Source: Zygnema cylindricum
Taxonomy: Eukaryota > Streptophyta > Zygnematophyceae > Zygnematales > Zygnemataceae
Assembly: GCA_037447655.1 (NCBI GenBank)
Contig: JBBHKE010002920.1
Span: 83,120 to 147,119, forward strand
Length of the DNA stretch: 64,000 bases
Direction: 5' to 3'
The notes under the pieces were generated by a model, which was not told the origin of the DNA, ran no database searches, and saw nothing but the letters and a program-made list of their open reading frames with translations. Below, in pieces: positions 44,365-55,652 of this stretch. Made by a program: the position numbers and the translations under genes. Each line of letters begins with the position of its first letter. The first letter of the stretch is position 1.

Positions 44365-44450
44365 CCCAGTTGCTAGAATCGTGGAGTGGGACCGGAAACG
44401 ATGCAATGTCCCATCCTCCATATTCAACGCTATCACGCCCCTGCATGCCC
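44365..44450 (-). CDS. SDH1: SDH1 exon (last seen)
   Basis: 86 bp. Acceptor CTTCATGCAG, donor GTGTGT after ACTGGG. The product ACRGVIALNMEDGTLHRFRS then HSTILATG continues the FAD-binding domain of the succinate dehydrogenase flavoprotein. It joins in phase to the exon at 45093. A 10-bp duplication (CATGCAGGGG twice) straddles the acceptor. The following exons (GYGRAYFSATSAH onward, with the catalytic residues) are not found to the left. Confidence 0.88.
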
Positions 44451-45092
44451 CTGCATGAAGAATTTCCCCCATTGTATCAAGTTAGGAAATTATTTTGGTT
44501 AGGAAATTAATTTGGTTTAACATAAGTAACAAGTTGATGTGTAAAGTTTATGAAGAAAATAAATACGTACAAAGCAGTTCAGTTATTTAAAGACTAAACA
44601 GTAAGTAGCCGAGTCATTCAAGGGTGAGTCAGCCAGTAGCTTATGGAGAGGGTTTTTTGAGTTATTAAGGTTGACTCTCCTGCAAGCTCCTATACATACT
44701 CATCACAATACCTACGTCTTATAGTTAATTATCATATTGAAGTTTGATATACATTACACATCATGCTAAATTAATTCAATTAAAACAGTAACTTACTTAC
44801 CCACTTATGACTTGAGTTAGCCATCTCATATCATTTTCTTCCCAGACCCATTGTTGATTGTGAATGTTATCATTTCCCGACAGTTAGTCTCCTGACAACT
44901 AAGAACCCTTTACCAAAACTCAACAAAACAGGAGGTTATTGTAACATAGAAGGAGAAAAACTATCCACTGTGATTACGTACTGAACTATTAGTATTAAGG
45001 CGAATTAGTCCATTCCACAATTTTGACCCAAAAATGGTCGTCACGTCCGAATTAGTGTGCATAAAACTAATAGCCATTGGCGGTGTACTGAC

Positions 45093-45233
45093 CTTCGTCA
45101 TCCATAATGAGATCAAGTGCAAAATATTCGACAAAAAACTGTGTGTTGTGTTTCATCGCTTGTCCATAGAGAGTGTGGAGGAGGGCGTGTCCAGTACGGT
45201 CTGCCGCACAGGCACAGCGGTACGCTTGGCCAC
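45093..45233 (-). CDS. SDH1: SDH1 exon
   Basis: 141 bp. Acceptor ACTATCTCAG, donor GTCAGT. Product [20 protein letters not shown] then [20 protein letters not shown] and LIMDDE, essentially identical to the plant and general eukaryotic SDHA consensus. No lesion, in phase with both neighbours. Confidence 0.93.
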
Positions 45234-45876
45234 CTGAGATAGTGTGGAAAAAGCACCGAAGGACACATGGAGGAAAACGGTAAAAAACAGCTCGCAAAAA
45301 GACACAAAAGACAGGAAAGTAAAATGGCAAAAAACAAGAAACGTGAAAATAGATATGAGGAAAAAAAACAGGGCACAAGTAAAACAGGAAAAAAAACAGA
45401 TCGAAACAGGTGAAAAGAGGTAAAAGCAGGAAAAAAAAAAAAGGAAGCAAAAACAGGTTAAAACAGGTTTGAGATGATGATGGTCATGTCAGGATTTGAT
45501 GTTTTCACAATGGATCAAATAATAAGGTAAAAATTTGTCACGGTAACAATCAACTATCACCAGTGTCAAAGGTCATTCTTTCTCACTGTCAGGAAAACAT
45601 GCCTGCCGAGGCTGAAAAAGTATGGTACAATCAAGAAATGGAAACGGACAAACAAAAAAAACAAACGAAGGCAGAGATTCGAGGCAATGACATTTCAATG
45701 AATGATGATGTCAGTATCTGTTGTCATAGCGGAGTGCAAAATGAGGACTATACAAAAAGCTTTCATAGATCGATCATTCGTTTGGTCGCAAAAATAGCTC
45801 AGTACAGTTTGGTAGTCCAGGACAGGGAAACAGGTGAAGACATAAACAAAAAATAATGATTGAAAATAAGACAATG

Positions 45877-45917
45877 ACGGTATTGATGATGATGATGATG
45901 ATGATGATGATGTAGAT

Positions 45918-45952
<35 letters not shown>

Positions 45953-45957
45953 TGATC
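45877..45957. repeat. GAT/GAC trinucleotide microsatellite
   Basis: About 80 bp of GAT and GAC repeats in an SDH1 intron. Confidence 0.9.
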
Positions 45958-46126
45958 TCAAGGTTAGATGTAAACTAGGTGGTCTACAAGTTGAAAATGA
46001 CAAAAGATTCTTTTGATCAGCACAGGCACAAATTCCCTGTGGGAGAATAAAGGAAATGAAAACAAGTAAAATAATTAGATAAATTAAAGATATTTGTTTG
46101 CTGATATGTGATAAACAGATTATTAC

Positions 46127-46273
46127 CTTTCCCAAAGTTAAGACTCTGCCCTCCGAAAGCCCGTTGGTATATTTTTCCTTCATCAGTTCGAGAAAAAGGC
46201 AATCCATAATGTTCCAATTCAATAACAGCCGCCGGAGCTTCTCGACACATATATTGGATTGCATCTTGATCTC
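46127..46273 (-). CDS. SDH1: SDH1 exon
   Basis: 147 bp. Acceptor TTTATTACAG, donor GTAATA. Product [20 protein letters not shown] then [20 protein letters not shown] and GQSLNFGKG. This covers the conserved substrate-side region of succinate dehydrogenase flavoprotein. Intact and in phase with exons at 46839 and 45233. Confidence 0.93.
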
Positions 46274-46705
46274 CTGTAATAAAATAAAATCACCGATTAA
46301 CACCCCATATTCACCACGTATATACGGAAAAATACAGAAAAAAAAGTCAAATGTGAAAACTAGAATTAGCACCATTATAATATGCCATTGTTAACATGCC
46401 TAAACTAAATTCCCAACCCGAAGTGCTGTTAAAAATAGCATAAACAAAATTAAAATTTCGTCAACATCCAAGATTCACACAGCCCAATACTTTGCAAAAA
46501 GTTCAAAAGATTGCTACATCCTTAACACTACATTGTGAACATTCGTGCAAACCAGCCAAAAACGAGAAGTTTAAACTCAAACTAAGATCCAAAAGACACA
46601 CTGAAAACATTACATAAAAAATAGTTTGAATTTTCATTGTACTCTTGGGCATAAACTAGCCAACATCCACAGTCTATGGTGAATCATTCGTTTAATCAAA
46701 CCAAT

Positions 46706-46750
46706 AAAAGCCATTTTTTCCTCGCTGAGCCACAATATCCACATAAAATG
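46706..46750 (-). pseudogene. Degraded echo of the end of the next SDH1 exon
   Basis: TGGCTCAGCGAGGAAAAAATGG on the minus strand parallels the exon end and donor at 46839 (TGGCTCGGTGAGTTTAAGAAAATGG). It lies about 100 bp downstream in the intron. Confidence 0.5.
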
Positions 46751-46838
46751 GTGACATAAGAAAAAAACAACTTTTTTTTTCCAAATCCACATTTGCTACA
46801 GTGACCTGAGTAAAAAAAAACCATTTTCTTAAACTCAC

Positions 46839-46926
46839 CGAGCCAATCACTGCCCTTCACAGTGTCATACATATGCCACCTCCAATCATCTTCAGTCATA
46901 TTACCCAATGCTGCATTGATCCCTCC
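46839..46926 (-). CDS. SDH1: SDH1 exon
   Basis: 88 bp. Acceptor TTTTTCCAG, donor GTGAGT. Product [20 protein letters not shown] then [10 protein letters not shown], which follows the covalent flavinylation site in SDHA. Intact and in phase. Confidence 0.93.
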
Positions 46927-47469
46927 CTGGAAAAACCAAACAATGTAATAAGTACCCATCAATTTAAATATAACTGAACAAAGAGTTAGTCAGATACACG
47001 TCAAAGTGAATATAATTAAACTAAGGATTGGTCAGCTTCACAACAATATTGCAAAGGGTGTAAAGCTTAGTTTGTTTCTTATCGGTCTGAATGGATACTT
47101 CTCTTCACAAACAATCAAACTAAATCCACGAGATAAAATGAGCCAATGTAAGTTGACTTCCCAAACAATGTTGCACCAAAAAGAAAAAACGATTTTTGTT
47201 TGCTGTCCTCCTTTAAATTTTGAATTCATGTGCATACAGCAACAACAAAAAGGAAAGTGTGGCCTTTTTAGAGCTTCGAATTTATGAAAGAAAAAAAGAA
47301 GAAAAAAACCCTTCCTTAAATTTACTTTTGGGTTAACACTTTCAAATCCATAGATGGTTGCGAAGCGTACACTGCCATCGCTATTAGTGTTGAGCATAAT
47401 TTGAGAAGTTAAAGGCATTTAGCTTTCAATTCAGCGATGGATATTTTTTTTTGGGCAACTTTAACACTG

Positions 47470-47595
47470 ACAGTAATGGGCAGCGAAGTATGTGATCTTG
47501 CTTAAAAGAAAATTCACTGAAAAAAAAACAAAAAATCCTATAAAAGCTTGAGTTATGACCATTTCTCCAATGGCAGCCCACTTCAAGACTTAGAC
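47470..47595 (-). pseudogene. Two short echoes of SDH1 exon 48271-48432
   Basis: 47476-47505 (GGGCAGCGAAGTATGTGATCTTGCTT) resembles the exon end and donor-side sequence at 48275-48300. 47562-47592 (CCAATGGCAGCCCACTTCAAG) resembles 48347-48370. Both share 11-12 identical contiguous bases with the exon. Confidence 0.45.
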
Positions 47596-48159
47596 ATCAT
47601 TCAAACTTGTATGCCAAATACTCCTTAAAAAATAGAAAAAACACCAAAGCCGAAAACAATAAATGTTCACTACTTGAGAGTTGTAATAATTAACAACATT
47701 CATAATAATTAACAACATTCATAATAATACCACTTATGAGTAAAACTATTCCATAATAATCAACAACATTTCAGGACAATTAACAGTTATAAGTAGTTTA
47801 ACAAACTCTAATAACTGTAATAATAGACAAAATTTCATACTAACTAACAATATTTCCTAGTACTTAACACTTACAAGTAACAGTTTTGACTGTAATAGTC
47901 AACAACAATTCAAAATAATTACCACTTACAAAACAAACCTTGATAACTGCAATGATTAACAAAATGCACGTATTAACCACTTACAAATCGGTAAACAAAC
48001 CTTAAAAAAGATGTGATAAATAACAACGCTTCATGATATTACCACTTATCACTTTCCTGATGGAATACCATCTAACAACATTTCCTGATGAATACCACTG
48101 AACAACATTTCGTGATAATTAACAATTACGAGCCAGCAAACAAACCTTAAAAACTGTAA

Positions 48160-48236
48160 TACATCTTGTTGGGAAAAGCTAGATAACACAACCTGTGTCT
48201 AGATCACTTTCCGACAGACCAATACCTTTCATAAAA
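48160..48236 (-). pseudogene. Degraded echo of SDH1 exon interior
   Basis: Plus-strand CATCTTGTTGGGAAAAGC...CTTTCCGACAGACCAAT parallels exon bases 48290-48350 (GATCTTGTTGGAAAGAG...CTTTCAGACAGACCAAT). It lies only 35 bp from the real exon and is in the same orientation. Confidence 0.7.
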
Positions 48237-48270
48237 TTAACAACATTTCATGACACGTCAGGATACAAAC

Positions 48271-48432
48271 CTGAGCTGCCACGGTATGTGATCTTGTTGG
48301 AAAGAGTTTGGTAATACAGGCCGTCTTTAGACCGCTTTCAGACAGACCAATGGCAGCTCTCAAACCGGCACCACCAGCTCCAACCACCACCGCATCGTAG
48401 GTGTGGTCAATGATGGGGTAAGATTTGCCAGC
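48271..48432 (-). CDS. SDH1: SDH1 exon with dinucleotide-binding motif and flavinylation site (first seen)
   Basis: 162 bp. Acceptor CTCCTGCAG after a long CT tract, donor GTTTGT. The product [20 protein letters not shown] then [20 protein letters not shown] and [14 protein letters not shown] contains the Rossmann GxGGAG fold and the His of [10 protein letters not shown] that carries covalent FAD. This is mitochondrial complex II subunit 1 of the TCA cycle and respiratory chain. The mitochondrial targeting region should lie in exons further right but is not recognised. Confidence 0.93.
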
Positions 48433-48440
48433 CTGCAGGA

Positions 48441-48990
48441 GGGAGAGGGAGGGAGAGGGAGAGGTCGAGGTCAGAGAGAGAGGGAGACAGGGAAAGGGAG
48501 AGAAAGGGTCGGAGGGGCAAGAGGGAGGTAGAGTGGAAGGCGTATGTGTAGTCATTAATGGGTTCAAATATGCCAGCCATCAGAGAGGAGAGGGAGAGGG
48601 AGAGAGACAGAGGGGGGGAGAAGGACAGAGGGTGAGAGAGGGAGAGAGGGAGAGGAGAGGGAGGGAGAGATGGAGAGAAGACAAACTGAATGCATATCAA
48701 GGAGAGGGAAATGGAGGGAGAGGGAGAGAGGAGAGAACGTGAGGGGGGGGGAGAAAAGAGAGGGGGGGTTAAAATAGAGGAGAAACTGAACGTGAAATTG
48801 AGAGAAAAAGTTTGTTCGATGTGTTAGAGGGAGAGCGGGAGAGGGAGTAGAGGGAGATGGAGGAGAGAGCGAGAGATAGGAGGGAGAGAGAAGAAAAACT
48901 GAATGTCAAGCTGAGGGATTCGGTGACCCCAAGGAGGTGAGGGGAGAGAGGGAGAGGGAGAAGACAAGGGAGGAGAGGTTTAGAGCGGTG
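48441..48990. repeat. GA-rich (minus CT) low-complexity region
   Basis: Imperfect GAGAGG repeats. On the minus strand the first part acts as the polypyrimidine tract of the SDH1 exon at 48432. Confidence 0.88.
48540..48592 (-). pseudogene. Degraded echo of SDH1 exon start
   Basis: Minus strand [15 protein letters not shown] parallels [15 protein letters not shown]. The plus-strand text GTGTAGTCATTAATGGGTTCAAATATGCCAGCC matches the exon start region with a few changes. It is preceded (minus strand) by its own CT tract, so exon start and acceptor tract were copied together. Confidence 0.65.
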
Positions 48991-49154
48991 AGATCGAGAG
49001 GAAAAAAATATTTTTATAACAGTTTATATTTTATGATTTTTCTTTTTATAACTATTTATATTCTATGGCTTTCTTTATTACAACTATTAATATTTGATGA
49101 TTTTCTTATTTATAACTAGTTAAATTTTTGTAATTTTTTTATTCTTTTTTGCAG

Positions 49155-49211
49155 AAAGATTTCTTGGAAATACAAACCTTGTTGAGAAAAAAAAAGTCGA
49201 TCGAGCAACAG
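49155..49211 (+). CDS. Putative exon of a coiled-coil protein
   Basis: 57 bp, phase 0. Acceptor TTTTTTGCAG, donor GTAATT. Product KDFLEIQTLLRKKKSIEQQ has heptad-like hydrophobic spacing. Family not recognised. May belong with the exon at 49923. Confidence 0.45.
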
Positions 49212-49440
49212 GTAATTAATTTTGTTTAAAAACTTATTTATTTATTTCTTATTTATTTATTTATTAATTACTTTTTTTTTTCTTTTTTTTATTAATAATT
49301 TGTTTTTCTTTTATTCTTTTTCTTTCAATTTCCTGTTTTTTTTTGTTTTTTTTTTGTTTTTTGTTTTTTCTAATATTTGTTTTATCTATATGTTATTATT
49401 TTTATTATTGTTTTGTTTATAATATATCGTTATATATATA

Positions 49441-49840
49441 TCTCCCACGCCCTCTCTCTCCCTCTCCTTTTCCCCTTCTTTCTCCCTCTCCCTTTTCTCT
49501 CTCTCTCCCTCTCCCTCCCTATCTCTATTCATCTCCTCGCCTCCGCTCTCCTGCTCCCACTCGCGCTCCCTCTCCCTCTCTCTCTTTCGCTCTCCCTCGC
49601 CCTCTCACTTTCCTGCTCTCTTCCTCCATCCTCTCTCTCATCCTTTCTCCCTCGGCCTCCCTTTCTCTCTCTCTTCTCTTCCCTTTCCCTCTCCCTCTCC
49701 CCCACGCGCTCCCTCCCTCTCCTTTCACTCTCCATCTCCCTCTCCTTCTCCCTCGCCCTCTTCGTCACCATCTCCCTCGTCTTGCCCTTGCTCTCGCTCT
49801 CTCTCTCCCTCTACCTTCCCTTTCCCTCTCCCTATTTTTT
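49441..49840. repeat. CT-rich low-complexity region
   Basis: About 400 bp of CTCTCC-type repeats. Ser/Pro/Leu open frames over it are compositional. Confidence 0.9.
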
Positions 49841-49922
49841 TTTGAGTTGACTATTTTATTAGTTTTCTTGTAGTCATTCATCTTTCCCTCGTCTCTCTCC
49901 CCCTCCCCTTTTTTTTGTGCAG

Positions 49923-50081
49923 AAAGAGAGAGAGTTGCAGGAGTTGAAAGAAAAAATGACTAAAAAGAGAGAGAAGAGAGAGAGAGTGAGAAGAGGGAGA
50001 GAGAAAAAAGAGTGGAGAGCAGAAGTAGAGAAAAATGGAGAAAGAGCGGAATTTTTTCAAAAATCAAAGTACAAAAGATGA
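49923..50081 (+). CDS. Putative terminal exon of a coiled-coil protein
   Basis: After acceptor TTGTGCAG, 52 codons and a TGA: KERELQELKEKMTKKREKRE, then WRAEVEKNGERAEFFQKSKY. Highly charged and helix-prone. The outer boundary of the giant inverted repeat falls inside it at 49959, so only its last 40 codons are mirrored at 59458-59579. Alternatively it is GA-rich repeat read by chance. Confidence 0.4.
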   Translation, partial: KERELQELKEKMTKKREKRERVRRGREKKEWRAEVEKNGERAEFFQKSKYKR

Positions 50082-50754
50082 CTCTCGAGAAAAAAAAAGT
50101 TTCTCAAAATATTTGAATTAAAGAAAAAGGAGCTTCCAAATTCAAAATTGATTTAAAAACATTGACCAAAAAATACAAAAACCTTTTCCAAGAATACGAA
50201 ATTCTTTCGAGAAATTATTAAATCGCTGACAAATTCGAAATATATATATAAAAAAAAAATGACAAGGATTTTTCTACCATCAACATTTTAAACAATTTGT
50301 TGGAAGAACAATCTTCCGTAGTTTCTTTCCTTTTCCCAACCTAAATAGGCTATAGTGGACAAAGGGAGAGCGAGGGAGAGAAGGAGAGAGAGGAGGGAGG
50401 AAGAGGGAGAAGGGGGGAAGGCGGGAGAAAGGGGGAATAGAACAAAGGTACATATATGCCTTTCTAGATAAAATCCTAACCTACATTAAATTTACACTTT
50501 TTCTCTACATGTTTTTTTTCCCAAGGTGGGTTCCCCAATATCGGAGGGAGAGGAGACATTTTTTACTCCCACTACCTTCATAGAGAGAAGTGCCACTCCT
50601 TCACTTTTCCTCAGAATCTACTCTCTTTCTCTTGGCTCCCCCCACTTAGCCATAGAAAAGACAAAGCAATGAGAGAAATTTGTCTCTTCTGTAGAAAATC
50701 GGGGCTCCTTTCCCGCAAGGATTCGAAAAAAGGCGAGAGAAAATTTCCATCCTT

Positions 50755-51460
50755 TTCTCCCTCTCCTTGTCCCTCTCCCTCTAGCTCTTCCTCTATCCCT
50801 CTCTCTCCCTTTACCTTTGACTCTTATTTTCCCTCTCCCTCTAGCTCTCGCCGTCTTTCTCCCTCTGCCACTTCCTTAACTGCTTCTATTATTACGTCAC
50901 TTTTCACTTTTTTTTTTCATTTTTGCTCTCACCTTCACTCTCTTTCTTTCTCTCCCTCTCTTTCTACATCTCTAATGCTCTCCCTATCCGTCTCTCTCTC
51001 CGTCTTTTCTCCCTATCCCTCTCACCCTCTTCCTCTCTCTCTGCCTCTCCCTCTCCCTCTCCCTCTCTCTTTCCCTTTCCCTCTCTCTCTCCCTCTCTCT
51101 CTCCCTCCCCCTCTCCCTTTTCCTCTCCTTTCACTTTGTCTTTCCCTCTCCTTTTCTTTCTTTGGCTTCGTCTCATTGACATTCTGTCCACTTTTCCCTT
51201 CCCTCTTTACACTTCCCTCTTCCTCCTCCTTTTTCTCTTATCCTGATTCCCTCCTCTCTCTTCTCTCTTCCCTCCGTCCTCCATCCTCTTTCCTCCTCCC
51301 TCCTTGCTCTTTATCCTCCCTCCCTTATTCCTCTTACCTCGTTGCCCTTACTTCATCTCTCCTTCCCTCCTCCTTCCTCCGTCCTCCCTCCTCCCTCCTC
51401 CATCCTCTCTCTTCTCTCCTCCCTCTCTCCTCCCTCCCTCACTCTCTCTCCCTCTTTTTA
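50755..51460. repeat. CT-rich low-complexity region, left arm
   Basis: Long CTCTCC array preceding the exon at 51466. Mirrored as a GA-rich array at about 58050-58800. The 5' flank of the array is unique sequence that is near-identical in both arms. Confidence 0.9.
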
Positions 51461-51465
51461 TTTAG

Positions 51466-51557
51466 CTTTTGATTCTTCTAAAGAATATTTCGGGAAGCGG
51501 TCCTAAACACCCCTCGGCCGATCTCGCTTTAAGGGAAACTTCGACGAATCTCGAACC
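51466..51557 (+). CDS. Unrecognised exon, left arm
   Basis: Acceptor ATTTAG, donor GTATGT. One open frame: LLILLKNIS...PKHPSADLALRETSTNLEP. The right-arm counterpart (57939-58042) is open in the same frame and keeps LLIxLKNIS and ALxETxxNLEP. That suggests real coding sequence. No family recognised. Confidence 0.45.
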
Positions 51558-52629
51558 GTATGTTTTTTTGATTTAATTTTTATTTTTTTAAATATTTTTA
51601 TTTTATTATTGATTTTATTTATTTATTTCTTAATCTTAAATTTCTTTTTTAAGTCACAGAAAGAGAAAATGTTTAATTTTTTTTTGTCTTTTATTATAAT
51701 TATTATAATTTTTTTTTTAAACAAGTTTCTACTTATTTTATATAATTCTTTTTTGTTTATTTCTATTTAAGTTTATTTATTTATATTTTATTTTTGCTTA
51801 TAACCTATAATCTTCGTCCTCAAAATAGTAGTTCTTCTCCGACATTTTAGCGTTCAGAGTAATTTGCTATCGCCGAGTATTTCGAAATATTTAACCAGGT
51901 TCTTTTTTCATTTTTTTTTTTAACGTTTTATTTTCACTTTTTTCTCTATTTTTCCTCCAATTTTTTAAGTGTTTTTTTTTTTTTTATTACCATTTTTTTA
52001 GATTTTTTTTTTTTTTTTTTTTTTTCTTTTTTACTTTTTTGTTTTTTTTTTTAAATCTATTTTTTTCCCCCCCTTTTTTTTTTCTTTTTTTTTTTTTTCT
52101 GGGTCCGTATGAAATATTATGTGGTCACTATTTGTGAAATCTCCATACACAGGACGGAAGAAGCATTTGCTTCAATAAACAAAATTGGACGTTCAAAATT
52201 TTCGCCAAAAAGTTTGCAGAATCTTGCCGAATCTCTAGTAAACATGTTTAACAAAATAGAGGAAAAAATTAGTACGGCTTAGTACGGAAAGGTACTTCTC
52301 CTTGCAAAGAATCTTACTTTTCTTTTGATGAAGGTGATGAAGGTTCACCTTTACATAAATTTTGCTATCTGTATTATTGCATAAACCTCTTCATGTAACG
52401 ATACCCTAAGTTGTAACACACTAAATATGAGTCGAATTACGGAATTAGTGAAGCTACAAGTCTCACTATTAAAGGTGAACTATGTATCTTTTCTCACTTT
52501 CCCTTTATGACATTTCGCTCGCCATCCGATCTTTTCAAGCTTACAAAAGCATCGTACGTCGTACATGTAGCTTTGTGTACGTAAGATTCTATTGAATTTC
52601 AAATATTTTTCACTTTCCGTTAAAAGGTT

Positions 52630-52832
52630 TCTCCATGCCATTCAATCTCTCCAACTATTTCGCTGAAAATTTTCTCATGCTGTTCGATCTTTTCAGCTTT
52701 CATGTTGAACAGTTCATCCTATCGTCCGATCTTTCTAACTTTCCCGTTAAGAAATTTATCCTACCGTCCGATTTTTCCAGCTTTCTTGTTAAAATGTTTC
52801 TTCTGCCGTTTGATCTTTCCAACTGACAAAAT
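52630..52832. repeat. 48-bp minisatellite, left arm
   Basis: Four to five tandem units of 48 bp, readable as a 16-residue repeat with core LSNFPVKKFILPSDF. Mirrored at 55430-55650. It may be non-coding. Confidence 0.8.
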
Positions 52833-53136
52833 CATCGTACGACGTAGATGTGGCTTTCTGTCCGGAAAATTAAATAGAATTTCAAAATGTTCTCATATCC
52901 TTTTTACTTCCACTGCCATTCTTACGCTGCAATTTTTCGTTTCCTCTTTTTTGCCCATCTTTAGCTTTAAAGAAACATTGCCATTAAAGCAAATCTTTGA
53001 GCGGTTTTATTTTAATTGACCTTTTAGGGGTTATTCTATTTGTATTTAAAATAATATTTTATATTTTATTTATCCATTCACAAACTCTGCGAGAATCGCG
53101 CGGATTTGAGTGATCGTGGAAAAATAAACAAACCAG

Positions 53137-53236
53137 ATCCTCGATGCGAAGAAAAAGATGGAGGAGTTGAGGAAGATAGGGGAGGAGGATAGCGAGGCAG
53201 CGACAAAGATGGCAACATTGTACAACAAACAACTCT
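53137..53236 (+). CDS. Coiled-coil exon, left arm copy
   Basis: After acceptor AAACCAG: ILDAKKKMEELRKIGEEDSE then AATKMATLYNKQL, then a TAA where the right copy has a Leu codon and a GT donor. Charged, helical, family not recognised. The right-arm copy is the more intact. Confidence 0.5.
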
Positions 53237-53924
53237 AAGTCTCTCTCTCTCTCTCTCTCCCTCTCTCATTTTTTCCCTCTCTCTCTCTCCCTCTCCCTCT
53301 CCCTTCCCCCAATTTAAAAATTTCAATAATGTAAATACTTTTTTTTTATGTTTGAATCCAATTTTTTTTTCACAATTTCTCTTTTTGAGACAGTTTTTTC
53401 CTCAAAGAAAAGTGTATTTTTATCTCTCAAACAAAAAAAAAACTTTTTAAATAATTAATAGACATATAATAATCAAGAGATGAACAAATAAAAAGATATT
53501 TCACGGCCCAAAACGTTTTAATCTTCAGAAATTATGTTTTACAAATTAACATCAGGGAAACCTTAAAGTTTTTTTTTTTTTCTAATCATTATTTGTGTAG
53601 TTATTATTCATTCATTTTTTAAAATATTTTATTATTATTTTTTATTTCTGAAGTGGATTTAACATTCGATTGCAAAGTTTTTATTTTATTTCCACTAACC
53701 TACTTTAATTAAAGTAAAAATTTACAATAATTAGGCTAATCTTACACTAATTATAGCATAAATTTCAACTAATTGACATTAATTAGGTTAAATTTACATT
53801 AATTGCATTGTAAATTTGTACTAATTTACGCTAGTTTACACCAATTACAACCACTAATTACAACGTAAATCTACACTAGTTTACAATAATTTTTGGTTTT
53901 TTTTACAATTTATTGTGGATATGT

Positions 53925-54014
53925 GCAAATTTCGAATGAAAAAGATTGGTTGGAGGCGATGATGAAGCAGCAAAACGGCAAAAGAGAGAACTTAACGCAA
54001 AACTCAACGATAAG
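53925..54014 (+). CDS. Second coiled-coil exon, left arm copy
   Basis: Open frame NEKDWLEAMMKQQNGKREN ending at donor GTAAGT. Mirrored at 54134-54225. The acceptor is not certain. Confidence 0.4.
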
Positions 54015-54133
54015 GTAAGTTAGAAGGGGTGGAGAGAGAGAGAGGGAGAGGGAAAGGGAGGGGATGAGAGTGTGAGAGTAAAAGGGGAGACCTTTCCCTC
54101 TCCCTCTCTCTCCCTCCACCCCTTCTAACTCAC

Positions 54134-54225
54134 CTTATCGTTGAGTTTTGCGTTAAGACCTTCTCTCTTTTGCCGTTTTGCTGCTTCATCATCGCCTCTA
54201 ATTGATCTTTTTCATTCGAAATTTG
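54134..54225 (-). CDS. Second coiled-coil exon, right arm copy
   Basis: NEKDQLEAMMKQQNGKREKV, donor GTGAGT. It differs from the left copy by substitutions and one in-frame 3-bp change, which is consistent with past coding constraint. Confidence 0.45.
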
Positions 54226-54814
54226 CACATATCCACACTAAATTTGTTAAAATAGCCAAAAATTACTGTAAATTAGTGTAGATTTACACTGTAATTGGTG
54301 TAAACTAGCGTAAATTAGGATAAACTTACACTGGGATTAATGTAAATTTAACCTAATTACTGTCAATTAGTGCAAATTTATACTGTAATTAGTGTAAGAT
54401 TAGCGTAATTATTGTAAATTTATATTGTAATTACTGTAGGTTAATGAAAATTAAAAAATATCTGTGATTGCAATCGAATGTTAAATCCACTGTAGAAAAA
54501 ACAAAAAATTATAAAATATTTTGAAAAATAAATGAATAATAACTACCCAAATAATGATAAGAAAGAAAAAAAGGTTTAAGTTTTCCCTGATGTTAATTTT
54601 TTTGTAAAACAAAATTTTTGAAAATGATAATGTTTTGGGCCGTGAAATGCCTTTTTTTTTGTTCATCTTTTACTTATTATCTGTCTATTAATTGTTTAAA
54701 AAGTATTTTTTTCTTTTAATAGGAAAAAATATACACTTTTCTTTGAGGAAAAAATTGCCTCAAAAAGGGAAATTGTAAAAGATTTTTTTCAAGATTCAAA
54801 CAACAAAAAATACA

Positions 54815-54833
54815 TATATATATATATATATTT
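54815..54833. repeat. (TA)n microsatellite
   Basis: Short TA run in the right arm with no counterpart in the left arm. Confidence 0.8.
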
Positions 54834-55022
54834 ACATTATTGGAATTTTCAAACTGAGGGAGAAGGAGAAAGAAAGGGAGAGAGAGTTGGAGAGGGAGAG
54901 GGAGAGGGAGAGTGAGCGGGAGCGAAAGAGGGAGTTAGAGCCGGAGAGGGAGAGGGAAAGGGAGAAGGAGAAGGAGAGGGAGAGGGAAAGGGAGAGAGAG
55001 AGAGAGAGAGAGAAAGAGAGAC

Positions 55023-55121
55023 CAGAAGTTGTTTGTTGTACAATATTGCCATCTTTGTCGCTGCCTCCCTATCTTCCTCCATCTTCCTCAACTTCTCCAT
55101 CTCTTTCTTCGCATCGAGGAT
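55023..55121 (-). CDS. Coiled-coil exon, right arm copy
   Basis: 99 bp, 33 codons, phase 0. Acceptor ACAAAACAG, donor GTCTCT. Product [20 protein letters not shown] then [13 protein letters not shown]. Predicted coiled coil by composition. No family assigned. Confidence 0.5.
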
Positions 55122-55429
55122 CTGTTTTGTCTGTTTTTCCACGATATCTTAAACCCGCGCGATTCTCGCAGAGTTTGTGAAAGGATATATAGAATAAAAT
55201 ATTATTGTAAGTACAAAAAGAATAACCCCTTAAAGATCAATTTAAATAAAACCGCTCAAAAATTTGCTTTAATGGCAATGCTTCCTTAATGCTAAGGATA
55301 GGAAAATAAGAGGAAATGAGAAATTGCACCGCTAGAATGGCAGTGGAAGAAAAAGGATATGAGAATATTTTGAAATTCTATGTAATTTTACAGACAAAAA
55401 GCCACATCTACGCTGTACGATGATTTTGT

Positions 55430-55652
55430 CGGTTGGAAAGATCAGACGGTAGAAGAAACATTTTAACGGGAAAGTTGGAAAAATCGGAGGGTAAGAAAAA
55501 CTTTTTAACAAGAAAGTTAGAAAGATCGGACAGTAGGATGAACTGTTCAACGGGAAAGCTGGAAAGATCGGACGGCAGCAGAAACTTTTCAGCGGAAAAG
55601 TTGGAGAGATCGGACGGCATGGAGAAACCTTTGCACGGGAAAGTGATAAATA
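55430..55652. repeat. 48-bp minisatellite, right arm
   Basis: Inverted counterpart of 52630-52832, with five units (GAAAGATCGGACGG-type start in the plus orientation). Confidence 0.8.

Noticed and set aside
47038-47418. An additional SDH1 exon (open minus-strand frame with DGSVRFATIYGFESVNPK)
   Set aside because: SDH1 exons 48271 and 46926 already join perfectly in phase across this interval, and the sequence does not match the family. It may be another decayed fragment.
49343-51472. Long Ser/Pro/Leu-rich open frames of up to 267 codons, repeated at 58036-58869
   Set aside because: They arise from CT-rich arrays. Length and apparent conservation come from the microsatellite and the inverted repeat, not from a protein.
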